64,000 nucleotides of DNA, taken from assembly GCF_902167145.1 (NCBI RefSeq), contig NC_050105.1:119305898-119369897 (forward strand), read 5' to 3'. Of the stretch, positions 12,304 through 22,767 are shown in pieces (the stretch's first letter is position 1; each line of letters opens with the position of its first letter). Below the pieces are notes generated by a model, which was not told where the DNA came from, did not search any database, and saw nothing but the letters and a program-made list of their open reading frames with translations. Made by a program: the position numbers and the translations under genes. This DNA comes from Zea mays (Eukaryota > Streptophyta > Magnoliopsida > Poales > Poaceae).

Positions 12304-13290
12304 GTGCGGGACATGACACAGGCGTCCCCCTGCGGTGGTCCAAGACGAAGACAAGTCACGCAGGAAGCGGGTGGGCGTCGGTCGTGCTAGTGTTGGTGCT
12401 GGCACAACGGTGAATGGGGACGCAGGTGGTGGTGGGCTTTTCCAACGCCGGTGTTGGTGTTGGGTGCGTGGAGTCCTGGTGTGGAGCGGCAGCGACCCTA
12501 CACACACGATTGGTGACCTTGCGCGGGCGGTGGTTGGGCCGGGGCAGGGGCAGGAGCAGTTGGAAGGGAGAGGGCAAGAGAGGGAGGCACAGGGAGAGGG
12601 AAGGGAGGAAGGGCGGCGATGGAGACCGGGTAGATATCAGTGCATTGAGGTCGTCCGGGTGGCGCAGGAACTCACCGACTCCTGCACCGGAGATGCTGTC
12701 CGGTAGCGGCACGCCCTGCCGCCACCTCGTTGGCAACCGGGTGTGCTGTCCTATTGGTGCCTGGCCCTGGCCCGCCTCGGTGTTGGCATCGCGACTTGCC
12801 ACTACAACCCTCGTATATGCAGAGCGGAGGCATCGCCCCGCCACCGAGGTCGACGTCCTCGTCCTCCATGGGGAGGGGAGCAGCGGCGGCGTCGGGACGC
12901 CGAACCGCCTCTCCCTATGCAGAAGCTGTTGAAGAGGATGGAAGAGCGGCAGCTGGCGGAGGAGGTGAGGACGCGTCCACCGTCTTCATCTCCCCGCGGT
13001 GAGGTGTGGCGAGAGTGCGAGACGGGGCGTGGGGAGGGAGCGCATGCGGGAGAGGCAGAATGAATCTGGCTAGTGAGCGAGAGAGGAGGGAGAGGAAATG
13101 GTGAGGAGGGAGAACCTGCAGCAAGTCTGCAACTGAATAGCAGGAGAGGAGGCGGAGGAAATGGGGAGGAGGCGCGGCGCACGGATCGGACGGTGCTGAT
13201 TTGATGGATATAGATGGACAGTCCAGATTGGCTCGAGACAGAACCAGGTGGAGGCAGGCTACCCCTTGCAGTCTTAATATAGTAGTATAG
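12304..13290 (-). other. GC-rich region upstream of the exon-like fragments
   Basis: This is a GC-rich stretch with long open frames in several registers and on both strands (up to 213 codons on the minus strand, 12802-13443, which runs past the Helitron end). Composition alone can account for them. It could be the promoter, 5' UTR or first exon of the captured gene. No protein family is recognisable. Confidence 0.35.
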
Positions 13291-13291
13291 A

Positions 13292-14239
13292 TTGCACCGT
13301 GCGTCCAGCTGCCCAGGACGTTTTTCGCTAGAAATTGTCGTTAAACCATGTGGAGGTAGAATAATTGTGTCCCCATCTATCTTGAGTTTGTTGAGATCAG
13401 GAATAAGTATCTCACAATCAAACTCGTCAAGGCCATAGATCATTGCAATGATTTTGCAAAAAGAAATTAATAATACACAAATTGCATCATAAATTCATGA
13501 AAATTTACGGAGGCACAATATATATATATTTCTTAAAAATATTTAGACCATAAAATTCACAAGATACCAGTAATTTTTTCATTTCTCTTTCACTTGTTAC
13601 ATAAGTTACATGTGAAATCACTAAAAGTATCCAAGTTTCAATATAGCCAATACTTCACTTTATCATTTTCATGTGGGGACTTGTGGTTATATTCTTATAA
13701 AATGTTTATTAGTCTTGGTAACTCATTTGCAATTTTTTGTCGACACCGGAATATTTTATGAATTTAATGTATTTTGATGATTTTTTATGAAAAATTAATA
13801 ATACATAAATAGCCTCAGAAATTTATGAAAGTTTACAGAGGCACAACATATGTCCACATATAATCCTTAAAAAATTTGGACTCAAGGAGTGACTAAATGA
13901 TTACAAGAACCATGGTATGTGTGAAATGGTGTCTTACACGGTATTCAACAAAAATTCATTACCCACGCTATCCATTCCGGCTAGTTCCGTATTCGATATA
14001 TGATTATCCGTATTTGCATCCAAAAATATCCGCATTTGTATTCGTATCCGAAGCTATCCCTATTTGAACTCGAATCCGAACAAAAATATGAAAACAAATA
14101 TGATTTTAGTGATATCCGTCTATATCTGATCCGATTAGACCCCTACTTGTCGCCTTTCATCGAGCAGAGGGTGGATGCTAGGGTTGAAAAGTTGGTGTTC
14201 TGGCTTGCCAAACTTGTGTTGTTCTATTCGTTGTAGGTT
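13292..14239. other. AT-rich stretch without recognisable genes
   Basis: Mostly AT-rich sequence. From about 14000 to 14140 there are loose repeats of ATATCCG / TATTCG words, seen in some grass DNA-transposon remnants, but I cannot define ends. The short open frame at 14000-14236 arises from these repeats. Confidence 0.4.
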
Positions 14240-16036
14240 CATACGTCTTGCCAAAGGGGGAGAAAGCAATAGGCCCAAAGCAAAAGGACCGCACCACCAT
14301 TTTAAAATTCAAAATTTCATTTGGTTTCAATTGGTATAATTTGATTTGGTATCTACTTAAAAAATGGAAATCATTTCAATTACAAAAACCCTCTTGACAG
14401 CTAAGGAGAGAACTTTTTCAGGGGAAGTTTTTGTTAAGCCAAAGGAAAAGCATTTAAAATAGGGAGAGAATTTAAAAATCTTGAAAATGCTTTTTGAAAT
14501 CATATTCTTATACTATTGGCTATTTGCAAAAGAATTTGAAAAGACTTTTCCAAAAGATTTGCAAAAACAAGCAAAGTGGAGCAAAGGTGGTCCAAAATGT
14601 TAAATAGAAGAAAGCAATCATATTTACTTAGTCAAATATCGAAATTCTTTCAATTGGTTGAAATCTAAGTAACTTATGCACATCTATCAAAATTGCAAAC
14701 TAGTTACATCTCTACTCTTTATATTTGCTTTGGCTTGTGTTGGCATCAATCACCAAAAAGGGAGATTGAAAGGGAAATTGGCTTAATCATTTCCTATAAT
14801 CGATTTTGGTGTTTGATGTCCATCACAAACCATGTGGACTAACTAGTTTGCCTAGATATCATGTATCTCAGGTGCATAAGGTTCAACATAAACCAAGAAA
14901 GAAATTAAGTTGGGGACTCAATCAAGTTTAGAGCAAAAGACTGTCCAGCGTGGCGCACCGAACACTGTCTGGTGCCCAGGCCGAGCACCATCCAAACAGG
15001 TCGCTCTCGGGTTTTCTTTGGAGTCGCTCCACTAAAATTCACCGGAGTGTCCAGTGTGCACCGGACATGTTCGATGAGCCAGCGGAGCAACGGTCAACTG
15101 AGGGCAATGGTCGACTGTGATGTCAGATCAACAGTGCACAGTACAGAAGTCAGATGACAGGCTGCGAAGTCAGAACGCATTGGACATGTCTGGTGTGTCA
15201 CCGGACTGTCCGGTGCAGCTACAAGACAAAGAACTTCAACAGTCAACCGTTCCAAACCCCAACGGGCAGCTGACGTGGCACGCACTGGACACTGAACAGT
15301 GTCCTGTCCGGTGCACCACCGGACTGTTCGGTGTGCCATCGACAACAACGACTAGAATAGTGGTTGGGGCTATAAATACCCTCAACCACCTCCATTCAAG
15401 TCATCCAAGTTTTTCTGAACTCAACATTCAATACAAGAGCCAAAGGCTACACTCTAAGACACATTCAATAGATCAAATCCTCTCCAAGCCTCCAAATCAA
15501 CTCAATTGCTTAGTGACTTGAGAGAGACCGTTTTGTGTTCTTTCGTTGCTCTTGTTGCTTGGATTGCTTTCTCCTTCATATTCTCATTCTTCTAAGTGCT
15601 TTGTAAAGCTAGCAAGAGACACCTAAGTGTGTGTTGATCCTTGCGGGCCTTAGTGACCCAAGTGATTAAGTAGAAGCCTCGACTGGTCTGTGTGACCGAT
15701 TGAGAGAGGGAAAGGGTTGGAATAGACCCGGCCTTTATGGCCTCCTCAACGGGGACTAGGTTCTTCGGAACCGAACCTTGGTAAACAAATCATTGTGTTC
15801 ACTTGCATTGATCTTCACTTAATTTGTTTCCCTCTTTCCTCTCTCTAAAGTTTCCTTGCTAATATTGATCTGAGTTTGCTCCCAAAGTTATTTGCATCAA
15901 ATTTGAGCAACTCATAGCAAGAGAAACAATTTTCCGCACTCCGATTTAATTTCAACTCTAACCCCGGCCTTAGTGCGTGTTTAAAGTTTGTAGATTTCAG
16001 GTTTCGCCTATTCACTCCCCCTCTAGGTGACTTTCA
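14240..16036 (+). mobile_element. Copia no. 3: truncated Opie-related element (3' UTR plus LTR)
   Basis: From about 14250 the sequence contains CCAAAGGGGGAGAAAG, as in the 3' untranslated region of the other copia copies. It continues to the polypurine tract CCAAAAAGGGAGAT and an LTR (14767-16036). All coding sequence is missing. It is a more divergent relative: the LTR start (TGAAAGGGAAATTGGC) and end (CTCTAGGTGACTTTCA) differ from copies 1 and 2. The 5' break is not precisely definable. Confidence 0.75.
14767..16036 (+). repeat. LTR (1270 bp) of copia no. 3
   Basis: TG…CA ends, preceded by a polypurine tract. It carries a thinner set of the CACCGGACTGTCCGGTG-type palindromes (15039-15330) and a TATA box CTATAAATA at 15370-15378. 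This shows that the motif cluster upstream of the promoter is shared across related LTR families. Confidence 0.8.
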
Positions 16037-16218
16037 CCACTGCGCGGGTCGGTGTTGGGGCTGGTGTCGGATGAATACGGAGAGGAGGCGCCTGCTCCCA
16101 TGCCCTCTGCCGAGAATGGGGTAGCGCAGAGTCGGAGGCATGAGGTTGAGAGAAAAGAAGCAGGATGGCGAACGAGGTGGCGGCAACTGAGGCGATGACC
16201 ATCATTATCGTGCGGAGG
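16037..16218 (-). pseudogene. Possible first-exon fragment with a signal-like N-terminus
   Basis: A minus-strand frame reads MMVIASVAATSFAILLLFSQ (start about 16207), a hydrophobic N-terminus like a signal peptide or membrane anchor. A proline- and basic-rich tail follows (about 30 residues) and runs straight into the copia no. 3 LTR. It could be a host gene start interrupted by the insertion. It could equally be a chance frame in GC-rich DNA, as nothing downstream can be identified. Confidence 0.2.
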
Positions 16219-16640
16219 TATATATGGCCAAATGGGTTGTGTCTAGCGGGCCGGCCCGAGGTATGGCCCATTTAATAGTGTCTGGGCCAGTCCGGTACGA
16301 GCGTCGTGCCATGCTTGGGTCGTAGCCTCGGCCCGTAGTGTTGGCTGGCCCGACATGATTATTTTTTATTTTACAAAAAATCGTATATACATATGTACAA
16401 TTTATATTAAATATTAAAAACAACCGAGCATGATGTTCTAATGGTTAGATAGCTTCACCAAGTCTCTCTCATTCTTCTTCCATCAAGGCGTTGGTTCGAA
16501 CCTCATCTCTTGCACCGCTTTTTAACATGTTACGCTGATTTAACTAAATGGCCCCCGGGGCCAGGCCGACACGGTCAGCAGGTCGGTGTGGGCCTAACGG
16601 GCCCGTGCCGGGCTGTGGGATGAGCAACATGTTAATTTGA
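16219..16640. repeat. GGCC-rich non-autonomous DNA-transposon-like repeat with internal tRNA-like segment
   Basis: Both ends are rich in GGCCCG/CGGGCC words (GGGCCGGCCCG near 16240, GGCCCGTGCCGGGC near 16600) around an AT-rich core. This resembles the hAT-like element at 23173-23868 in style. Clear terminal repeats and a target duplication could not be set, so limits are approximate. Confidence 0.35.
16437..16506 (+). repeat. tRNA-derived (SINE-like) segment
   Basis: TAATGGTTAGATA (16439-16451) resembles an RNA polymerase III box A, and GGTTCGAACC (16493-16502) is a perfect box B. The spacing is about 40 bases, as in tRNAs. The rest does not fold into an evident tRNA, so a tRNA-derived repeat is more likely than a gene. 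Confidence 0.45.
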
Positions 16641-16822
16641 AATAGACGTGGGGAGTTATTTGTAAAAAGATGACGCAGAATGACTGTTGATATTAATATT
16701 TTAATATAGTAAAGAAAAGATTAAAGTCGATCAAATGGACTTTCCAAATTGGCGTGGATGGATGGGCTTCCACGGGCGTCTACCATACTGAAAATACTGT
16801 TGGGCTGGGCTCTCAGCCTTGG

Positions 16823-17430
16823 CTAGATCCACAGCGTACCTAGGCAAAACTTTTCATGCCTTATTGCGACACTGGCACTCTGGCAGTCGCAGCCGGAACA
16901 CAGGCTCTCATAACGACCAGGTGTCCGTACAATACTACCATTCCTATTTATGTTTGAGTACGGTGTATAAAACAAAAGACATGTAAGTTCTATTATATAG
17001 GTAGATGTAAATACAGGTTTAGAACCAACGAACATGGTCTAAATCATTATTTATTTATAATTTTAGCTTTTTTTACCATTTAAATATAGATAACAAGAAT
17101 AGGTGAACCGAAGGAAAGTGATGAACGATGTCACACCAATCAGATCAGAAAAATAAACAAGAACTAGCAAAGTGCCCGCACATTTTCATTTATGTTTTAG
17201 TACAGAGTATAAAATATAATGATATGTGTGTTTTGTTGGCTATGTGATTTAAATGTGAGTTCGGAGTCAACAATCATGATTCAAATCTTTATTTGTTTAT
17301 AATTTTAGCTTTTTTATTATTTAAATGTTAGGGACACGATGTAGAAACTAGTGTTTTTTATAGTAGAGATAGAGAAATGGCCTAGAATCTAGGTGGTACC
17401 AGCACATATGGCCATTTCTGTTGAGCACGT
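16823..17430. repeat. Duplicated ~600 bp unit, copy 1
   Basis: Starts TAGATCCACAGCGTAC and ends GAGCACGTA. It is nearly identical to 17531-18135 apart from a few substitutions and small indels. Internally it has two diverged halves sharing TTATTTRTTTATAATTTTAGC-like words (about 17040-17065 and 17285-17310). The minus-strand 70-codon frame appears in both copies but has no recognisable function. Confidence 0.8.
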
Positions 17431-17530
17431 ACCTGTCATACTTACTATAATCTATCTATACTACTATGAAGAATGTAAGGGGTTAGGCTGCCATCCCGTT
17501 TTGCCTCTCCCTCGTTCTGTCCTCCCCGTC

Positions 17531-18135
17531 TAGATCCACAGCGTACTAGGCAAAACTTTTCATGCCTTATTGCGACACTGGCACTCTGGCAGTCGCAGCC
17601 GGAACACAGGCTCTCATAACGACCAGGTGTCCGTACAATACTACCATTCCTATTTATGTTTGAGTACGGTGTATAAAACAAAAGACATGTAAGTTCTATT
17701 ATATAGGTAGATGTAAATACAGGTTTAGAACCAACGAACATGGTCTAAATCATTATTTATTTATAATTTTAGCTTTTTTACCATTTAAATATAGATAACA
17801 AGAATAGGTGAACCGAAGGAAAGTGATGAACGATGTCACACCAATCAGATCAGAAAAATAAACAAGAACTAGCAAAGTGCTCGCACATTTTCATTTATGT
17901 TTTAGTACAGAGTATAAAATATAATGATATATGTGTTTTGTTGGCTATATGATTTAAATGTGAGTTCGGAGTCAACAATCATGATTCAAATCTTTATTTG
18001 TTTATAATTTTAGCTTTTTATTATTTAAATGTTAGGGACACGATGTAGAAACTAGTGTTTTTTATAGTAGAGATAGAGAAATGGCCTAGAATCTAGGTGG
18101 TACCAGCACATATGGCTATTTCTGCTGAGCACGTA
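17531..18135. repeat. Duplicated ~600 bp unit, copy 2, inside the Helitron
   Basis: Near-identical to 16823-17430. It is bordered on both sides by versions of one 57 bp Helitron segment (TGTAAGGGG…CCCCGTC at 17474-17530 and 18136-18192), which differ at about six positions. The arrangement is unit, Helitron tip, 57 bp, unit, 57 bp. This implies a tandem duplication that spanned the Helitron 5' end and later lost about 40 bp from the second junction, or a capture of adjacent DNA. Confidence 0.8.
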
Positions 18136-18227
18136 TGTAAGGGGGTAGGCTGCCACCCCGTTCTGCCCCTCCCTCGTTCTGCCCTCCCCGTCCGTTATTG
18201 TCGCAGCAAAAAAAATTGTTGCCAGGC

Positions 18228-18290
18228 TCAGAAATCAAACCCTGGATGCCTTGAGCAGAACACCTAAGCTCCTACCCACTAGCCAACTTG
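18228..18290 (-). repeat. tRNA-derived (SINE-like) segment, minus strand
   Basis: On the minus strand TGGCTAGTGGGTAGG (18271-18285) resembles box A and GGTTTGATTTC (18231-18241) resembles box B. The spacing suits a tRNA-derived repeat. It is degenerate and not a functional tRNA gene. Confidence 0.4.
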
Positions 18291-18389
18291 ACTCATGTTA
18301 GTTTATATTCAACCTCAACTACGATATCTAAGTGATGCTTAGTTTTTCATTTGGTGACCCTGGTATGTATAATTTTTTATCCACTCTGG

Positions 18390-18458
18390 TATTTTTAACA
18401 ACAACTTACACACTTACAGGTGATAGACTATTGCATAAATTTAATACAATCTCAAAAA
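18390..18458 (+). repeat. Partial duplicate of the intron/exon junction of the Ulp1-like fragment
   Basis: About 70 bp (intron end with AACAACTTACACACTTACAG, then the first exon bases GTGATAGACTATTGC) repeat at 18915-18984. Here the exon diverges after about 35 bases, so this is an aborted copy 525 bp upstream. Confidence 0.7.
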
Positions 18459-18946
18459 TTACGCATCAGGGGGCATAGTTCACATGGAAAATTGAGCATT
18501 ATAAAAAATAGTTCACATGACAAACTTGCGTGGCAGGAAAAAAAACGTGGATTAGTTCACATGGAAATTTTACTCGAAAAGGTGGTTTAGTTCACATAAA
18601 AAACGCAGGAGGGAAAATGTGGATTAATTACATGGTAGTTTTATATGTTTAGGCTCCTTCGAAATGCAGAAATTTTAGAAAAAAATCGATTTATGATAAA
18701 GCCAAAAAGATACCCCATTGAGGCTTAATTTCTGCATTTTACCAAAAATTGTCTGAAATCATCTACTTGGAGGACTGCGTCCTTTGTCATCTATAGTCAA
18801 TAATGGAGGGCATGTTTTTTCCTTGCCATTCACAACAATCGAGGAAAAGCTTGAGTTGTATTGCAACATTAGGGTCGTAGTATATGATGTGATATCTGTC
18901 TCATAATTGTGATAGGTATTTTTAACAACAACTTACACACTTGCAG

Positions 18947-19159
18947 GTGATAGACTATTGCATAAATTTAATAAAATCTCAAGATTATCTAAAGTGCCAA
19001 TCTAGAGGTCGTGTCCACATAGAAAATGCTTTTCAGTTCAACTTTCTAAAGCGAGACGGTGATGTTGAAACTAAAACAGACGAGCTATATCCAATTAAAG
19101 ACATGTCACAAATATGTAGTGCTGAATGAAGGGTTTTACTTTACCTAGATCATGACATG
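18947..19159 (+). pseudogene. Ulp1/SENP-type cysteine protease (C48) exon fragment
   Basis: The exon starts after a good acceptor (ACACTTGCAG) and reads VIDYCINLIKSQ, then RVHIENAF, LKRDGD, LYPIKDMSQICSAE. After a TGA at 19127-19129 it continues LLYLDHDM and ends before a donor-like ATG/GTAAAC. The order and motifs resemble the region before the catalytic histidine of plant Ulp1-like proteases, which remove SUMO-type modifiers and often occur as copies inside transposons. The catalytic H, D and C are not included, so it cannot be active. Family assignment is from motif memory and not certain. Confidence 0.5.
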
Positions 19160-19386
19160 GTAAACATGAGTTTGAAATTTACACGGTTATTGTTTGCATG
19201 TATTTTATTTTTTATGCAATATTTATAATTGTTTTGTACGTGTATCCAATTAAAGACATGTCACAAATATGTAGTGCCTCCTTGTCTCCCTCTCCTCCTG
19301 CGGTGATAGCTTCCTCGAGGAGATGAGCGCACCGCCCCCACGATCGGCCTACCTCCGTCGTCCCCGCATGCACCACCACCATCGGG

Positions 19387-21455
19387 TGGGAGAGGCAGTA
19401 ACAACTCGCTCGAGGCCAACCCTCGGTGGGAGGGGTAGTTATGACTTGCCCGAGGCAAAGCCAAAACATGACAGACAGTCACGACTCTTCCTAGACCACT
19501 CTCGGACGGGAGACACAGTCATGACTCGTTCGAGGCCAAGCCTAGGCGGGACAGGCAGTAACGACTCGCCTGAGGTCATCCGCGGGCGGGACAGACAGTC
19601 ACGACTCGCCCAACGCCAACCCCCCGGGTGGGATACACAGTTACAGCTCGCCTGAGGCCAACCCCGGTGGGATACAAAGTTACAACTCGCTCGAGGCCAA
19701 GGCAAGACAGAACAGGCAGTCCGCCCGAGGCAACCCTCGGGTGGGAGAGGCAGTCATGACTCGCCCGAGGCCAAGCCCAGGCAGGACAGGCAGCCACGAC
19801 TAGCCCAAGGCCATCCTCTGGCGAGACAGGCAGTCACGACTCGCCAGAAGCCAACCCCCAACGGGAGACACAATCACAACTCACCCGAGACCAAGCCCTG
19901 GCTGGACAGTTAGCCACGACTCACCTGAGGCCATCCTCGGGGGGGGATAGGCAGTCACGACTCACCCAAGGACAACCCGGGGTGGGAGAAGTAGTCACGA
20001 CTCGCTCATGGCCATCATCTGGCGGGATAGGTAGTCACCACTCGCCCGAGGCCAACCCCCGGCGGGATACGTAGTCACGACTCGCTTGAGGCCATTCTCG
20101 GGCGGGAGAGACTGTCAAGAATCGCACAAGGCCAAGCCCGAATGGGAGATGCAGTCACAACTCGCCCGAGGCCAACCTCGGGCGGGAGACACAATCATGA
20201 CTCGTCCGAGGCCAAGCCCGGGCAGGAGACGCAGTCACGACTCGCCCGAGGCCACCTTTGGGCGTGAGACGCAATCATGACTCGCTCAAGGCCATGCCCA
20301 GATGGGACAGGCAGTCACGAGTCGCCCGAGACCAAGCCCAGGCGAGAGACGCAATCACGACTTGGCTGAGGCCACTCTCGGGTGGGAGAGGCAGTGACGA
20401 CTCGCTTGAGGCCAAGCCTACATGGGACAAACAATCACGACTTGTCCTAGGACACTCTTGGGCAGGAGACATAGGCATGAGTCACCTGAGGCCATGCCCA
20501 GGTGGGACAAGCAGCCACGACTCTCCCGTGGCCACCCTCGGGCGGGACAAGCAGACACAACTCGCCCGAGGACAACCCCGTGCGGTACTGGTAGTAATGA
20601 CTCGCCCGAGGCAACCCCGAGCGGGAAAGGCAGTAATGATTCGCCCGAGGGCAACCCTAGGTGGGAGAGGCAGTCACGATTCACTCGAGGCCATCCTCGG
20701 GGGGAGAGGCAGTCACGACTCGCCCGAGGCCACCCTCAGGCGGGAGACACAATCACGACTCATCCGAGGCCAAGCCTGAGCAAGACAGGCAACCACGACT
20801 CGCCTGAGGCCATTCTCGGGCGAGACAGGCAGTCACGACTCACCCGAGGCCAACCCCCAACGGGAGACGCAGTCACGACTCAACTGACGCCAAGCCCTGG
20901 CTAGAAAGTCAGTCACGACTTGCCTAAGGCCACCCTCGGGTGGGACATGCAGTCATGACTCGCCCAAGGGCAACCCCTAGCGGGAGACATAGTCACGACT
21001 TGTCTGTGGCCATCCTCAGGTGGGACAGATAGTCACAACTCGCCTGAGGCCATCCGCGGGCGGGACAGGCAGTAATGACTCGCTCGAGGCCATCTGCGAG
21101 TGGGATAGACAGTCACGACTGGCCCAAGGCCAACCTCCGGCAAGACAAGTAGTCACAACTCGCTCGAGGCCATCCTCCGGTGGGATACGCAGTCATGACT
21201 TGCTCGAGACCACTCTCGGGCGGGAGAGGCTGTCAAGAATCGCCTAAGGCCAAGCCCGGTGGGAGACGCAGTCACGACTCGCCTGAGGACACCCTCGAGC
21301 GGGAGACATAATCACGACTCGTCTGAGGCCAAGCCCAGGCAGGACAGCCAGTCACGACTCATCCGAGGCCAAGCCCGGGCAGCAGATGCAGTCACGACTC
21401 ATCCAAGGCCAAGCTCGGGTAGCAGACGCAGTCACGACTCGCCTAAGGCCATTTT
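19387..21455 (+). repeat. 40 bp minisatellite, about 50 units, inside the Helitron
   Basis: Consecutive 40 bp units follow the pattern CTCGCCCGAG / GCCAAGCCCG / GGCGGGAGAC / GCAGTCACGA with scattered substitutions and a few indels (for example six consecutive units in register from 20161). The unit is GC-rich and contains near-palindromic CTCGCCCGAG and CTCGGGCGGGAG words. Because 40 is not divisible by three, each frame cycles through all registers. That produces long but meaningless open frames on both strands (up to 173 codons at 20258-20779). Confidence 0.92.
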
Positions 21456-21763
21456 GGCAGAACTGTCTTCACCCGGCCTCCTCCACCTCTTCTCGCCTCT
21501 CGCTCTAATCGCGCCATGTTTCACATGTCGCAGCCTCCATCCACCTAACGCCCTCCAATATGCCTCCCGACGCAATTCGCGGTCCCACACACCCGACGCC
21601 CCACCCCCCGAGCCTACCTCCCAATGTCACCTCCCTCGCATGTCGACCCGACACATGAAGTTTGGTTGATAACATCACTAAACAATGACCTATACATACA
21701 CAAGTGTCACTCTGCCGGTTGATTACCTCACTAAACAATGACCTATGCCTGCATTAGTATTAT

Positions 21764-21791
21764 CCGTTGCAACGCACGGGCATATACCTAG
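21764..21791 (+). other. Helitron 3' terminal hairpin and CTAG end
   Basis: CCGTTGCAACGCACGGG is followed by CATATACCTAG. CGTTGCAACG is a perfect 10 bp palindrome able to form the replication-stop hairpin expected just upstream of a Helitron 3' end. The following base is T, as required. Confidence 0.78.
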
Positions 21792-22767
21792 TAAACTAGT
21801 ATGAGACTATCATTTTGTCGGTCAAATCCAACCTGTGTAATCTAGCACTAGTCTTCGATAGTTTTAAAAATAATCGACAAAAAAAGTTAAATCATATTTG
21901 CTAGGTTTTTCGACGGTGTGTAAAAGTTAAAATTTGGATACTAAATTAATTTATAAGAGAATTTTATGTTAAGAATCTCGAACTATTCCCAGGTTATCCT
22001 AACTATCTTTATATTTTGTTCTCTCTTATACAATTATTATATCAGAAATTATTTCATATTTTTTATTCTTTCTCGTGACATTCCATCTTTAAGATTGGCC
22101 GATGAATACATGTTTATGTATTCACGCGATTATATCGATTTTACCAAGTACGGAAAGATTAGAAGTTAAGATAAAAAGTATTATAGAAAGCAGATTTTTA
22201 CTCTTAAAAAGAAACCGAAATGTAATGTAAATGGTAATGATCCACACTTGAATACCGTCGGTAACAAGTTTGAATAAACCGATATCCATTTCTAGTGTGG
22301 TACCAATCACGGTTGGAATTAAACAAACACAATTTAATGTTATCGGTTGACCATTACGTTACCAATATATGAATCAAACGGCACCTACTATCCATAAAAA
22401 CGTAACTCTGATACACTTATAAGGTCAAAATACTTATATAACAATAAAACGATACTTTTATATTTAAATTATAAAATTCTTCATAAAATATTAATATGAT
22501 ACCTATTTGATTTCACATATATATTTTATAGAAAAGTTCTATAAAGATAGTTTTGTTAGATATTTAGGCATTTTCATATTCCATTTAATCTAGAAATATA
22601 ACGCGATAAATGTGATGACAGATATGTGCATGTGTGCATAACTACTCACAGTTGCAATAAACAGTAGAATAACATGTACAAAAATAAGTAACAGTGAGTA
22701 CCCTGCAGAGGGACCAATGCTCAAAGCACCGGTGGCTCTATTCACATGAGACGTCTCGTGTGTATAT
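21792..22767. other. AT-rich stretch without recognisable features
   Basis: Long AT-rich sequence (short chance frames at 21966 and 22122). I find no transposon ends, RNA genes or coding motifs. Confidence 0.5.

Larger units (their letters stand above)
11660..13291 (-). mobile_element. Helitron fragment with 5' terminus at 13291, minus strand
   Basis: The minus strand begins TCTATACTACTATATTAAG at 13291, preceded by an A (plus-strand T at 13292). This closely matches the start of the Helitron at 17455 (TCTATACTACTATGAAG). Both then continue through AAGGGG and TAG-CTGCC motifs. Helitrons insert between A and T and start with TC, as here. I do not see a matching CTAG 3' end with hairpin before the SIRE-like LTR at 11659, so the rest probably lies beyond that and later insertions. 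The fragment carries exon-like sequence. Confidence 0.6.
17455..21791 (+). mobile_element. Helitron (4337 bp), both ends present
   Basis: The 5' end TCTATACTACTATGAAG follows an A (17454). The 3' end is ATACCTAG (to 21791) followed by T (21792), which satisfies insertion between A and T with TC…CTAG termini. A palindromic CGTTGCAACG lies about 15 bases before the 3' end, as in maize Helitrons. There is no Rep/helicase gene, so it is non-autonomous. Contents: a ~600 bp unit also found just outside the element, a minus-strand tRNA-like repeat, a duplicated intron/exon junction, a Ulp1-like exon, and a 40 bp minisatellite filling nearly half its length. Confidence 0.78.

Noticed and set aside
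12802..13443. 213-codon minus-strand frame
   Set aside because: It crosses the Helitron 5' boundary and is Ser/Pro/Arg-rich from GC-rich composition. It is not a plausible single protein.
16437..16506. Functional tRNA gene
   Set aside because: Boxes A and B are present, but acceptor and anticodon arms do not pair evidently. Better read as a tRNA-derived repeat.
20258..20904. Open frames of 173 and 160 codons on the plus strand, rich in Arg/Ser/Asp
   Set aside because: They are translations of the 40 bp minisatellite in rotating registers. The same happens on the other strand, and no domain is present.
19387..21455. Regular repeat array considered as a CRISPR-like structure
   Set aside because: The units are contiguous 40 bp tandem copies without unique spacers, in plant DNA inside a Helitron.
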